The notes beneath the pieces are model-generated. The model did no database searches and had not been told where the DNA came from. It saw only the letters and a program-made list of their open reading frames with translations. This document shows positions 26,649 through 35,690 of a DNA stretch of 64,000 nucleotides, piece by piece (position 1 is the first letter of the stretch; the number at the start of each line of letters is the position of its first letter). The position numbers and the translations under genes are program-made. The stretch lies in the NCBI GenBank assembly GCA_963798865.1, contig CAWCVZ010000038.1, positions 11,912-75,911 of the forward strand, given 5' to 3'. This DNA is from RBG-16-34-14 sp963798865. GTDB lineage: Bacteria > Bacteroidota > Ignavibacteria > Ignavibacteriales > Ignavibacteriaceae.

Positions 26649-28289
26649 TCAATTCATATTTGCTTCCGTAAGTTGTTTTGCTGCCGGGATTGTTGTGTCG
26701 AAAAAGTCTGCGGGGAGTGGGGTTTTGAAAATGGCTTTTGAATTTAATGTCAGTCTTTTTACTTTGGTTTCGCCTTCGTGTTTGCTGAAATGCAATATTG
26801 AAAAGTCTTTCTTGTTTATCTCACCTTTTGAAAATCTAAGCTGAAGTTCTCTTATGAGCCGTTCGCTGTGGGTTTCAATCATTAACATTGAATCATGATA
26901 GTGAAGTATGCCGGGTAAGCTTTTATGTTTTGATGAGTGGAGGTGAAGTTCAGGGTGTTCAATAAATATGTAATTGGTTTTTGATTCCTTCCAGAAGCGA
27001 TTGCATATTTTAAATATAACCGGCAAGAGATGTATTAATTCGTTTCCGGCTTCAGTAATATTTAGATCAATGCCATCCATAGTTACTACTCTCAATTCTG
27101 CTGTGCCCAGATCTTTTTTAAGGTAGCAATATTTTGCTAATTTTAATGATTCCAGAATTGAGAAGGTCTCCGACCAGGACATATGTTCGGGTTCGGTTAT
27201 AACTTCGTGAAATTCATCATAATCCGGTCCCGCAAATATTATTTCAGCTTCTTTTTGGGGAAGAAATAGGTTCAAATCACCAAAGTCTTTTATCTTCGGT
27301 AACCTGTCATTTTTTAGGATGTATTTGCGCTTCGGTATTTTACGATTGCTCTTAAATCTAAATATTGAAAAATGGTTACGAATAACCATGTTAAAATATT
27401 TATAAAATCTAAGCAGCTGTACAAGAGTAGAAACAATTATTTCTTTTTTCTCACTGATTAACAATTCATTCCAATAATCATTTTCTTTCAGTTCGACATC
27501 AATAAAATGAAAGAGAATGACGGCTATTTCTTTAGCTATATCCAAATAGTTTACAGGATAATATTGAAATACATATTCCAGCTTTGCTGGTAAATCTTTA
27601 AACAGGGAGTTAATTTTTTGATCTTCAAAAAGTTTCAGTTTAATTTCCCAAAAGTTACTAACTCCGAATTGGTTTATAATTTCGGGTTTGAAGGAGATTG
27701 ATGCAGATGTGCTTTTATCAATGAATTCAACTTTCATAAGATGACGGGCAGAATCATGGTGTGAGAAAATAACTTTAAAAGAAAAATTAAGATCGGAAAA
27801 TTTATCTTTTAAGAAACGTTTATATAAATGAGGATATTCATTGATTGCCAGGAGAATAAGACCAAGATCATCCGAATTCCAGATATCTTGTATTTCAGCT
27901 TCCTTGTCAAGCCGCTTTACTGTGTCTTCTTCATTTTCATATTCATCTTTATCAGTAAGGAACAATCTTCTTATTGAATCCTCAGTGTCATAATAAGTGA
28001 AATATTCTTTGTACGTAGAGTGGAAATCAAGTCCGAAGTAAATAGATTTTTTCTCATCATGATTAAAAACAATATCGGAGTAGGTACCTAAGTTAGTGTC
28101 CTTATCAATTAGAAAGTTGGTTTTATTATTGAAAGAATTTTCAACAGCATTGACATTGACAAACTGCAGTGCTTTACCAACAGCGCTTTTGCCGCTGTTA
28201 TTTTGACCGATCAGGTATGTTTTTTCAGCCAAAGGGAGCTTTACATTTTTTAGGGATAGAAAGTTTTTAATTGTAAGTGTAGAAGTCAT
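26649..28289 (-). CDS. DUF3696-type AAA ATPase (RecF/OLD-like)
   Basis: 546 residues from ATG 28289 (MTSTLTIKNFLSLKNVKLPL). Walker A is IGQNNSGKSAV. A long middle domain follows. Near the C-terminus FIEHPELHLHSS is the Walker B/D-loop of the DUF3696 family, followed by MIETHSERLIREL (switch His) and a GETKVKRLTL tail. No TOPRIM nuclease domain is seen, so it differs from OLD/GajA. Such ATPases sense DNA or cooperate with a nuclease; none is adjacent, unless the HNH-like gene ~200 bp upstream is its partner. Intact gene with its own terminator. Confidence 0.8.
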   Translation of the reverse strand: MTSTLTIKNFLSLKNVKLPLAEKTYLIGQNNSGKSAVGKALQFVNVNAVENSFNNKTNFLIDKDTNLGTYSDIVFNHDEKKSIYFGLDFHSTYKEYFTYYDTEDSIRRLFLTDKDEYENEEDTVKRLDKEAEIQDIWNSDDLGLILLAINEYPHLYKRFLKDKFSDLNFSFKVIFSHHDSARHLMKVEFIDKSTSASISFKPEIINQFGVSNFWEIKLKLFEDQKINSLFKDLPAKLEYVFQYYPVNYLDIAKEIAVILFHFIDVELKENDYWNELLISEKKEIIVSTLVQLLRFYKYFNMVIRNHFSIFRFKSNRKIPKRKYILKNDRLPKIKDFGDLNLFLPQKEAEIIFAGPDYDEFHEVITEPEHMSWSETFSILESLKLAKYCYLKKDLGTAELRVVTMDGIDLNITEAGNELIHLLPVIFKICNRFWKESKTNYIFIEHPELHLHSSKHKSLPGILHYHDSMLMIETHSERLIRELQLRFSKGEINKKDFSILHFSKHEGETKVKRLTLNSKAIFKTPLPADFFDTTIPAAKQLTEANMN

Positions 28290-28484
28290 AGTATTTTTTT
28301 TGGTGGCAAAAGTAAGGATATATTTAAAAGAAATCAAAGAATGAAAAGCAGTGGCCGAATTATTAATTGTCTAATTCCTGAATTTTCAAATTGTTTTATT
28401 GTTCACTATTGATTTCAAATTACAAAGTGGTATTATTACGGACTTCTTCCTTAACTATTTAGATTATGATAATTATCAAGCAAA

Positions 28485-29207
28485 TTATTTCTTAGATTTA
28501 TTTTTACGTCTCTTAAGAAGAAATTCTATCGCCTCTGTTTTATAAATGAAGCGTGAATTCTTTTTGGTCTTTATTACTTCGATAACAAACGGTTTTAATA
28601 TATCTTGCACATACGTTACTTTTCGCTTACCATTTAGCTGGTTTATACGCTCAGCGGAATATCCGGTCAGCCGGGCAAGCTCTTTAGTACACAAACCATA
28701 GGTATATCGTCTATTTAAATTTACCTCACTGCGAGTCATCCATTTACAATTTTTGGGAGAATAGTCTTTTGTATTATCGATCCGGCTAAATTCTAAGCTT
28801 TTATGATATGTAACGTCTTTCATAAAGTTTTTATAATTATGCCATCTCTTACAAACCTTTATTCCCAGTTTACCAGCAGCCTCATAATGTGAATCATCTT
28901 CCTTGTAACATCTCTGCATCATTCTAAACCAAATCCTATACAAAGGAGTTTGAGAGATACCCCCTTTAGAAGACCTTGCGCATCTTCTGCACTGCCTTGA
29001 TTTGCCGCCTACAACATTATTTATTTGCTGAATATATAATTTATTGCATATTAGACAACGGCACCGGTATAATCTATAGGAATATATTGTTGCGCCGTTT
29101 GGTTTCGTTTTCTTAAAGGTCTCGATATATTTCTCGACTAACCAGTTATTATATTTTCTTCCTATAAAATACTCGTTGTTATGTGAAATGCGTTTTTCCT
29201 TCTTCAT
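28485..29207 (-). CDS. Phage-type HNH-like endonuclease with zinc ribbon
   Basis: 240 residues. The N-terminal zinc ribbon has four cysteines (YRCRCLICNKL and CRRCARS). A nuclease-like middle part follows: TPLYRIWFRMMQRCY, GIKVCKRWHNYKNFMKD, EFSRIDNTKDYSPKNCKW. This pattern (RC, VC-RW, L-RIDN-Y-P-NC-W) is typical of free-standing homing-type endonucleases of phages. A C-terminal HTH (LCTKELARLTGYSAERINQL) could bind DNA. It may be a selfish homing gene or a restriction-like effector with the DUF3696 ATPase downstream on the same strand. Confidence 0.7.
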   Translation of the reverse strand: MKKEKRISHNNEYFIGRKYNNWLVEKYIETFKKTKPNGATIYSYRLYRCRCLICNKLYIQQINNVVGGKSRQCRRCARSSKGGISQTPLYRIWFRMMQRCYKEDDSHYEAAGKLGIKVCKRWHNYKNFMKDVTYHKSLEFSRIDNTKDYSPKNCKWMTRSEVNLNRRYTYGLCTKELARLTGYSAERINQLNGKRKVTYVQDILKPFVIEVIKTKKNSRFIYKTEAIEFLLKRRKNKSKK

Positions 29208-30150
29208 AAATATGAAAACATCTTTCTCATTTTTGTTTCAATGCTCTCATTCAGTATCCCTTTTCTAGTAATTGGCAGAATATAAATTGAAATAATTCCT
29301 CCAAAATATTAACAAAGTATGTGTTATAACTTCTACCCAAGTCATATTTAAATTTAAGAAAATATTAGAATTAGTTATATCAATTTTTGTATTTTCTCAA
29401 TCGTCAGAGGTGCCGATCCCTCATAATGATTATTAACATTTAAATATACATCAACATCTTATTGTCTTTTAGTGAATATTTACCGATCAGACCCATGGAG
29501 GGTGCCAAGGTTACGTTTTATGAATCATAAATCGTTAGAATGGGCATAACGGGTGATATTTATAAATCGACAGAAAGTTTTATAAAAAGATTTTATTGGG
29601 AATGCCAAGGTTACGTTTAATGATGATAAATGGATAGAATGTACATGTTAGGTGATAATCATAAACTGACAGAATGATCAGGGAATGTTTGTTAAAAAAG
29701 CTTTGCTTAATCAATAATTAAAGGAATATGAAAGATTAAGCAAAGTTTTTTTTGCCAATGCTAATGTTTTGATTTATTGAGTAGATATAAAAAAATTATT
29801 TGTGCCTGTGCCTGGTGATAAGGAAAAGACATATTCTTCAATATTAAGGGCACAATTAATTTTTTGATAGGACTGCAGATGTAATGTTCAATCGATAGAA
29901 AGTGTTATAAAAGGATTTATTGAGAATGCCAAGGTTCAGTACATTGATGATAAATTGATAGAATGTGAATGTTGAATAATGTGAGAAAATCGATTCTAAA
30001 GGGTGATTTTTGAAAAGTAGGAATAAATGGTGGCTCAATATGAAAAAGGTAGCTTAAAAGTGAAAAAATGGGGGAAAACCTACGCTATTTCGTGGGGGTT
30101 TTTAGGGTTGAGTTATGAAAAAAGTGGAACATTTGGGATTGATGGGTTGT
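29208..30150. repeat. Repeat-rich non-coding region at CRISPR trailer end
   Basis: Homologous to about 3340-4130. It has the same order of blocks: GAATGCCAAGGTT, GATAAATTGATAGAATG, the CTTTGCTTAATC hairpin (29699-29752), CACAATTAATTTTTTGATAGG and GGTGATTTTTGAAAAGTAGG, and ends with a decayed ACCTACGCTATTTCGT hairpin just before the array. No gene. Confidence 0.7.
29699..29752 (+). terminator. Hairpin with T-run, repeat-family copy
   Basis: CTTTGCTTAATC pairs with GATTAAGCAAAG, followed by eight T; same family as 3815-3869. Confidence 0.5.
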
Positions 30151-31483
30151 CGAATTATCCACGCACTCGCATGGAGTGCGACGGGCTTCGTAAAAGGTCT
30201 TGCTGTCCTTTTCAAAGTTTCAATCCACGCACTCGCATGGAGTGCGACATTCCATGTATATTGTGACTTAGGAACTCAATATGTTTCAATCCACGCACTC
30301 GCATGGAGTGCGACGCAATATTGAATCATTAATCTCTGCATATCAGAGAGTTTCAATCCACGCACCCGCATGGAGTGCGACTCAGAAGCTATCTGAGCAT
30401 AATTGCAGAGCTCTAAGGTTTCAATCCACGCACCCGCATGGGGTGCGACATAAGCTATTCTATGAGTATACTTAAATATAATGTTTCAATCCACGCACCC
30501 GCATGGAGTGCGACGAACATGCAAATCAAAGATCATTATGCAACAGAGGTTTCAATCCACGCACCCGCATGGGGTGCGACAATGCCAATTCATATTCCTG
30601 AAATGGCTTATAAGATGTTTCAATCCACGCACCCGCATGGGGTGCGACGCAATGGCATATTGCACAACCGTGACACTGATAAGGTTTCAATCCACGCACC
30701 CGCATGGGGTGCGACCTTATAGCATGATATCAATTGCAATCCATAGATAAGTTTCAATCCACGCACCCGCATGGGGTGCGACACCTTGACCTATTAACAT
30801 CACTTAATTATTGATGTTTCAATCCACGCACCCGCATGGGGTGCGACGTTGAAATTTTCATCTAATGCTATATTACAAATTGTTTCAATCCACGCACCCG
30901 CATGGGGTGCGACAGCATCTTAGCTATATCACTGACTAGTTAAAAAGTTTCAATCCACGCACCCGATGGGGTGCGACAGCATCATGTAAGGATATAACGT
31001 ATATCTTACATGTTTCAATCCACGCACCCGCATGGGGTGCGACTCTACTTCCATTACTTAAAATACCGTTAAGTTTATGTTTCAATCCACGCACCCGCAT
31101 GGGGTGCGACCTATATTACATTTAGTAACATGTTACACAATTATAAGTTTCAATCCACGCACCCGCATGGGGTGCGACATATAATAGTCAGTTTCGACTG
31201 CACATCGTTATATAATGGTTTCAATCCACGCACCCGATGGGGTGCGACCTGATAACCATTAGACATCGACTAAATGTTTCAATCCACGCACCCGATGGGG
31301 TGCGACGATAATACATACGGATATGTAATAAGTTTCAATCCACGCACCCGCATGGGGTGCGACCAAGTCATAATGTAAATCACATGATGATGTTTCAATC
31401 CACGCACCCGCATGGGGTGCGACTGATTATACTGGTTAAATTATCATATTGGTTTCAATCCACGCACCCGCATGGGGTGCGAC
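30151..31483 (-). CRISPR. Type I-C CRISPR array, 21 repeats, 20 spacers
   Basis: Repeats of 32 bp, on the plus strand GTTTCAATCCACGCACCCGC followed by ATGGGGTGCGAC. The crRNA sense is the minus strand, whose repeat ends in GTGGATTGAAAC, the usual I-C handle. The leader is at the cas2 side. The far end (30151-30381) has older variants (CACTCGCATGGAGTGCGAC), and the terminal repeat at 30151 has lost GTTTCA. Three repeats (30947, 31218, 31276) lack one C and are 31 bp. Spacers 1-16 (plus order) are 33-39 bp. The four nearest the leader are only 27, 25, 28 and 28 bp. Most spacers contain inverted repeats. Confidence 0.98.
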
Positions 31484-31643
31484 TATATGATTATTAATCT
31501 TTATTTTATAATTACTTATTTCTTAATCTCCGCTAACATTTATCATTACATTCAATATTAATACATTATTATTATAAAATTGATTTAATCAAAAATTACA
31601 AATGCTAACTTCCCGGTATTTTAATGTATGCTTCGGTTAGCGG
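31484..31643 (-). promoter_or_regulatory. CRISPR leader
   Basis: 160 bp of very AT-rich sequence between cas2 and the first repeat, where the crRNA promoter and integration signals of a minus-strand array are expected. No exact promoter boxes can be assigned. Confidence 0.6.
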
Positions 31644-31934
31644 CTACAAAATTAACGTATCATCAATATTGAGATTTTTGCTTTTACCGAAACTTTCTAC
31701 ACGCTTTTTATAGTTCGAACCCAGATAATAAAACCGTAGATTATCTTCTTCTACTTTATAAATATCAAGGAGTTTGTTCTTAAGAATTTCCCATTGTGCA
31801 GGGTCAAGTATACATTCAAAAACCGAATTCTGCGCACGCATCCCAAAATCAAGACATGTTTCAGCAACTTTCTTTAATCTTTTTTTCCCGCTTAAAGTTG
31901 TTGTAGAAACATCGTAACTTACTACTACCATCAT
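31644..31934 (-). CDS. cas2: CRISPR-associated endonuclease Cas2 (type I-C)
   Basis: 96 residues, intact. It has the ferredoxin-like start VVVSYDVSTTTLSGKKRL with the conserved Asp, RAQNSVFECILDPAQWE, and the typical I-C end ENLRFYYLG-like (DNLRFYYLGSNYKKRVESFG). It works with Cas1 as the spacer integrase. It is the last cas gene, 160 bp from the array, on the same strand as the others. Neighbouring cas1 is broken, so adaptation may be lost if the breaks are real. Confidence 0.95.
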   Translation of the reverse strand: MMVVVSYDVSTTTLSGKKRLKKVAETCLDFGMRAQNSVFECILDPAQWEILKNKLLDIYKVEEDNLRFYYLGSNYKKRVESFGKSKNLNIDDTLIL

Positions 31935-31991
31935 AATAAAATTCCAGGTTAAAAATGAAAACTCAAAATTTATATAAATGAAATATTTAAA

Positions 31992-33020
31992 CTACTTTAA
32001 ATAAAAAGGCGGATAATTTTCAATATCACCTCGAATATATCTGGCAAGTAATTGTGCCTGTATATGAGGTAATAGCCCTATAGTCATCTTTTCACCAAGA
32101 AATGGATGGGTAATCTCTTCTTGCTTTCTCTTCTGGTAGGCAGTTAGTAATACTTTGCTTGCATTATCAGACATTCTTACTTCACCCGATTCTCTTATTT
32201 CAAAATCTTTTTTGATACTTGTTTTAAATTAATCAGGTTCAGCATAATTCTATCACCAAGATAAGCGCGAAATTCTTCCATAAGATCTAAAGCAAGACTC
32301 GGCCTTCCAGACCTTAACTGATGAAGGAAACCTACCTGCGGATCTAGTCCTACTGTTTCCAGCGCAGATCTTACATCATTAACAAGTATAGCATAAAGAA
32401 AAGATAACAAAGCATTTGCAGGATCAAGCGGAGGTCGTTTTGATCTTTGAGTAAAAGAAAAATCTTCTTTTTGAGATGTAATCAGTGATGATAAAGAGCT
32501 AAAATATAATGTTGCACATTCACCCTCATAACCACGCAACTCATCAAGGTTTTCCGCCTGCTGAATATTGTTTAATCTTTTTCCCATTATTTCAGCAGAT
32601 AAAGACTACATCATCACTACAATTATCAGGATGATTACGTTGATGACGAAGAAGAAGATACCTGTAGTTGGATACTTTTGCAGCAATTATAGGTTTAGCA
32701 ATCTGCAAGGATTGAAATTCATTATCCGATATTGCATACTGTGCTTTACGTAATAGTACATTTCCTTTTTGTGCACCGTAAACACGGGCTAAGAATAATC
32801 CATTTTCATTGAGATAACTTATCCCAACATTATTTTCAGCACAGAAAGCCATAACTTGAGGTGAAAGAGCTTTAAAACCAAAACATACAATATTTTCAAT
32901 TGAATGGATAGGTGCCTGGAAAACTTTTTTATTTTCTTTTTCAACAATGAATGTTTCCCGCTCTTTGTGAACATAAGCATCATCCGAAGTAATGTATAGC
33001 GTATTAAGATGTTTTTTCAT
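31992..33020 (-). pseudogene. cas1: Cas1 integrase (type I-C), two frameshifts
   Basis: Three pieces rebuild a normal ~340-residue Cas1. The first (33020-32592) is MKKHLNTLYITSDDAYVHKE to NHPDNCSDDVV. The second (32587-32195) starts around SAEIMGKRLNNIQQAENLDE and includes LRGYEGECATLYF with the catalytic Glu and PLDPANALLSFLYAILVND. The third (32174-31992, entered at DFEIRESGEVRMSD) has KRKQEEITHPFLGEK. The shifts lie near 32600 (GTAGTCTTTATC) and at an A6 run near 32205. The second compensates the first, restoring the original frame. Overlaps cas4 by 4 nt. Confidence 0.9.
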
Positions 33021-33640
33021 ATCGAATATAATCCTTTGATATAATTCTGAAGTTTAATTTTATTCATCGCTTTAGGCTGGCAGATAGACTGCAGAGAACA
33101 ATTTCGGCATTTGGATTGATATACAGCCGCAGGTATATATTTTTTAGAAACTATTTCTCTTACCGAATTCATGATATTTTCTGTTTGTAATCGTAGTTCA
33201 TCATCAATATTAATAATATTTCTTCTTCTTATTTTACCATAGAAAAAAGCTCCCTGTTTTATTTTAACAGTAAGCATTTCTTCAAGGCAAAATACCTGTG
33301 CACATAACTGAACCTTATCGCTTATATTTTCTTTTGGCTTCCCCGATTTAAATTCTACAGGCATTATTTCATTACCAGTCTTAGTCTTACGGAATTCCAC
33401 AACATCACAGCGGCCGACAAGTCCATAACGAAACGAATGGATACGCAAACCGCGAATAGTTTTAATTGTCCCTCTTGTTTCATAGGTATCCGTATCGACT
33501 TTTTCATGAAGGAGTTCTCCTCTTACAGTAAAAAGATTTTCACACCACACATCTTCAACGTGGATTAAAGCACACTGTCTTGGGCAATAAACATAATGCT
33601 GAAGAGCGCTAATCATGATGAAATCATCTTCGGAATACAT
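33017..33640 (-). CDS. cas4: CRISPR-associated exonuclease Cas4
   Basis: 207 residues from ATG 33640 (MYSEDDFIMISALQHYVYCP), chosen because AAAGGA lies upstream; the longer ORF would overlap the BRO gene. Features are YCPRQCALIH (first iron-sulfur Cys), GRCDVVEF (RecB-type Asp), MPVEFKSGKPK (ExK), and CRNCSLQSICQP (three further Cys). Cas4 trims prespacers and sets PAM and spacer length in I-C. Intact, tightly packed between the BRO gene and cas1. Confidence 0.95.
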   Translation of the reverse strand: MYSEDDFIMISALQHYVYCPRQCALIHVEDVWCENLFTVRGELLHEKVDTDTYETRGTIKTIRGLRIHSFRYGLVGRCDVVEFRKTKTGNEIMPVEFKSGKPKENISDKVQLCAQVFCLEEMLTVKIKQGAFFYGKIRRRNIINIDDELRLQTENIMNSVREIVSKKYIPAAVYQSKCRNCSLQSICQPKAMNKIKLQNYIKGLYSI

Positions 33641-33641
33641 A

Positions 33642-34490
33642 TTAGTTTTTCCTTTTATCAATTTGTCGTTTTTGTTTTTCAGTTAAAGACTTATAGTTTC
33701 GATTAGTTATAACTTTTCTGCCTGATTTGTTTTCTAATTCTTTTCGGGCATTGCCGGCAACCGTACCTCCTTCAACTGCAACTTTTTCGTTTTCGGGAAA
33801 TCCTTGTGCATTTTTAGTTCTTGCAATTTCCGTTGTTGAAGCTTCTCCAAGCATTGTAAATATTAATTCCAGGTCTGTCATGTGGTCACGAAGATTTTCT
33901 TGCAGCTTTGTTAACCCTTTAAACGATTTATACTCGGAAGGAGTTAACCCAAATGTTGCCTTACTTATCTCTGAGGTAAGGATTGCATATTCTAATCCTT
34001 CTTTAATCCCACGGTTTTTCCATTCATTGGTTAGTTTGTCTCTTACGGCAATACCACGGATACGTTTCTCAATCCAATCATCCGAGTAACCTTTTGCTTT
34101 GTATATTTCTCGCATTCGTTTTTGTGCAAGTTCAGGATTTTCAATTTCCTCCAATCTTTCCTGCCCCACCTTTGCTAACCATCGTTTAAATGGCTCTGCT
34201 TTTGGAGATGGAATTGATTGGATAATTCTGAGTAATCCTTGTACATCAGAACATTCTGTATTGTATTTTTTGCCATCAGAAGATTCAATTTTCAGTTGTC
34301 GACAAAATGTCGACAACTCAGTTCCGCTTGATTCCTTCTCTCTGCGTTTCAAACGATACCAATAATCTCTCGGTTTATCACTTTCAGTTAGCACTTCAAT
34401 AACATCAACCACAGAGAAATACCACTTCTGTTCTCCGTCGTCCCAGACAGAACGTATTTTTTTGCTCTCGAATAATTTTATGTTTGCCAT
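33642..34490 (-). CDS. BRO/DinD-like protein inside the cas operon
   Basis: 282 residues. The N-terminal BRO domain (residues ~1-110) has SVWDDGEQKWYFSVVDVIEV, DYWYRLKRREKES and a GKKYNTECSDVQGLLRIIQS segment. Then comes FKRWLAKVGQERLEEIENPE, as in DinD and phage antirepressor-like proteins, and a KGYSDDWIEKRIRGIAVRD DinD-type region. BRO domains bind DNA. The gene lies co-directional, 75 bp after cas7 and touching cas4, where no cas gene normally belongs. It may regulate the operon, respond to DNA damage, or be a passenger. Only the family assignment is well supported. Confidence 0.85.
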   Translation of the reverse strand: MANIKLFESKKIRSVWDDGEQKWYFSVVDVIEVLTESDKPRDYWYRLKRREKESSGTELSTFCRQLKIESSDGKKYNTECSDVQGLLRIIQSIPSPKAEPFKRWLAKVGQERLEEIENPELAQKRMREIYKAKGYSDDWIEKRIRGIAVRDKLTNEWKNRGIKEGLEYAILTSEISKATFGLTPSEYKSFKGLTKLQENLRDHMTDLELIFTMLGEASTTEIARTKNAQGFPENEKVAVEGGTVAGNARKELENKSGRKVITNRNYKSLTEKQKRQIDKRKN

Positions 34491-34564
34491 AATGATTCCT
34501 TTAAAGTGTTATAATTTGTAACGGTTTCAAAGGACAGGGACGCTCTATTACTACCCTTAAATAA

Positions 34565-35659
34565 TCATTCAACATTAACAACCTTAAATGTTTCGGGAAA
34601 TGTTTTCCCGTCAAGATATATTTCATAATCGGAATATTCCCTTGACGGACTGTCGATTAATTTTTTGTGCGATACCCTTTTAAATAATTCGTGTGCGTGT
34701 TGATTACCAAGTGTAGTTTTATGTTTAAATACAACCAGCTTTCTTGTATTCATTTCTCCACGTGCGGCTGAGTGATCGTGCTCGAACATATTTTGCATTG
34801 CTTCCCAGAATAATTTCAAATCTTCATCATTAAAACCTGTTTGGTTTGCAAGGTTAGCAGAAATAAATCCGTGTGTTCTGTATAAACCGTAAGGTACAGT
34901 ATATTTGCGTCCCATTTCAGAACCGCCTTTAGCAGCTCTTTCTTCTGTTGTTTTCGCGACACGTGTAATACTATGTTCTAGTGCGACAATTGGATCAACA
35001 GAACGAGCAAAAGTTAACTGAATTGGACCACGAACTTGTCCACAATTTGGTGCTGATTTTAATGACATTACAGCACCGAAAGTTCTTATATCATAAAAAT
35101 TCTTACACATTTGTACTCTGCCTTTTTCAGTTTCCTCTTGATTCGGTTGTCGGGTTTTAACTCCTTTAACAGTATCATTAATAAACTTTGTTAATTTATT
35201 ATTTTCTGGAGGGGTCTCTTTAATTGCATCTTTGATTGTTTTTGTATTTGCACCGGCGTAGATAACAAAAAAATATTTTTCTTCTTCATCTTCTTCAATA
35301 GCCGTTCCTTCAGGTAATGAATAGGATTGAATTGATTCCGTCAAATCTTGAGGAATTTCAACTTTTGTTCCTTCGCCTAAGTCAATCTTTAGTTGCTTGA
35401 AAGCTTTAACGTGCGCATGACCCAGAATCGATTTTTCTTTAATATAAATATCAGAACCATTTTCAAAAACACCATCTTTGAATTTTGTTAATTGTACAAA
35501 ATTTCTAACTTTTCTTTTTAAACAGACATCTGTTACTAATCCAATTCCGGTTTCGGCATCTACACGTGGTAAATTTCCGGCATCAGGATCTCCGTTTGGG
35601 TTGCCGTCTTTTACGTCAAAATAAAAAACAAAGTCATAACGATTTTTAATTGGTTCCAT
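34565..35659 (-). CDS. cas7c: Cas7 (Csd2 family), type I-C Cascade backbone
   Basis: 364 residues, intact. The Csd2/Csh2 start is NRYDFVFYFDVKDGNPNGDP followed by DAGNLPRVDAETG, then LKRKVRNFVQ and FYDIRTFGAVMS, and RGPIQLTFARSVDPI. RNA-binding backbone subunit that coats the crRNA spacer. The gene follows cas8c by 31 bp in the I-C order cas5-cas8c-cas7. A GGAG ribosome-binding site precedes the ATG. Confidence 0.95.
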   Translation of the reverse strand: MEPIKNRYDFVFYFDVKDGNPNGDPDAGNLPRVDAETGIGLVTDVCLKRKVRNFVQLTKFKDGVFENGSDIYIKEKSILGHAHVKAFKQLKIDLGEGTKVEIPQDLTESIQSYSLPEGTAIEEDEEEKYFFVIYAGANTKTIKDAIKETPPENNKLTKFINDTVKGVKTRQPNQEETEKGRVQMCKNFYDIRTFGAVMSLKSAPNCGQVRGPIQLTFARSVDPIVALEHSITRVAKTTEERAAKGGSEMGRKYTVPYGLYRTHGFISANLANQTGFNDEDLKLFWEAMQNMFEHDHSAARGEMNTRKLVVFKHKTTLGNQHAHELFKRVSHKKLIDSPSREYSDYEIYLDGKTFPETFKVVNVE

Positions 35660-35690
35660 TTTTAAATCTCCTTTATAAGTATTTATTTAA

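Noticed and set aside
30027..30750. ORFs reading FQSTHPHGVR or SIHAPAWSA repeats
   Set aside because: They are translations of CRISPR repeats and spacers, not genes.
33727..34365. Plus-strand ORFs of 120 and 88 codons
   Set aside because: They are antisense shadows of the BRO/DinD-like gene.
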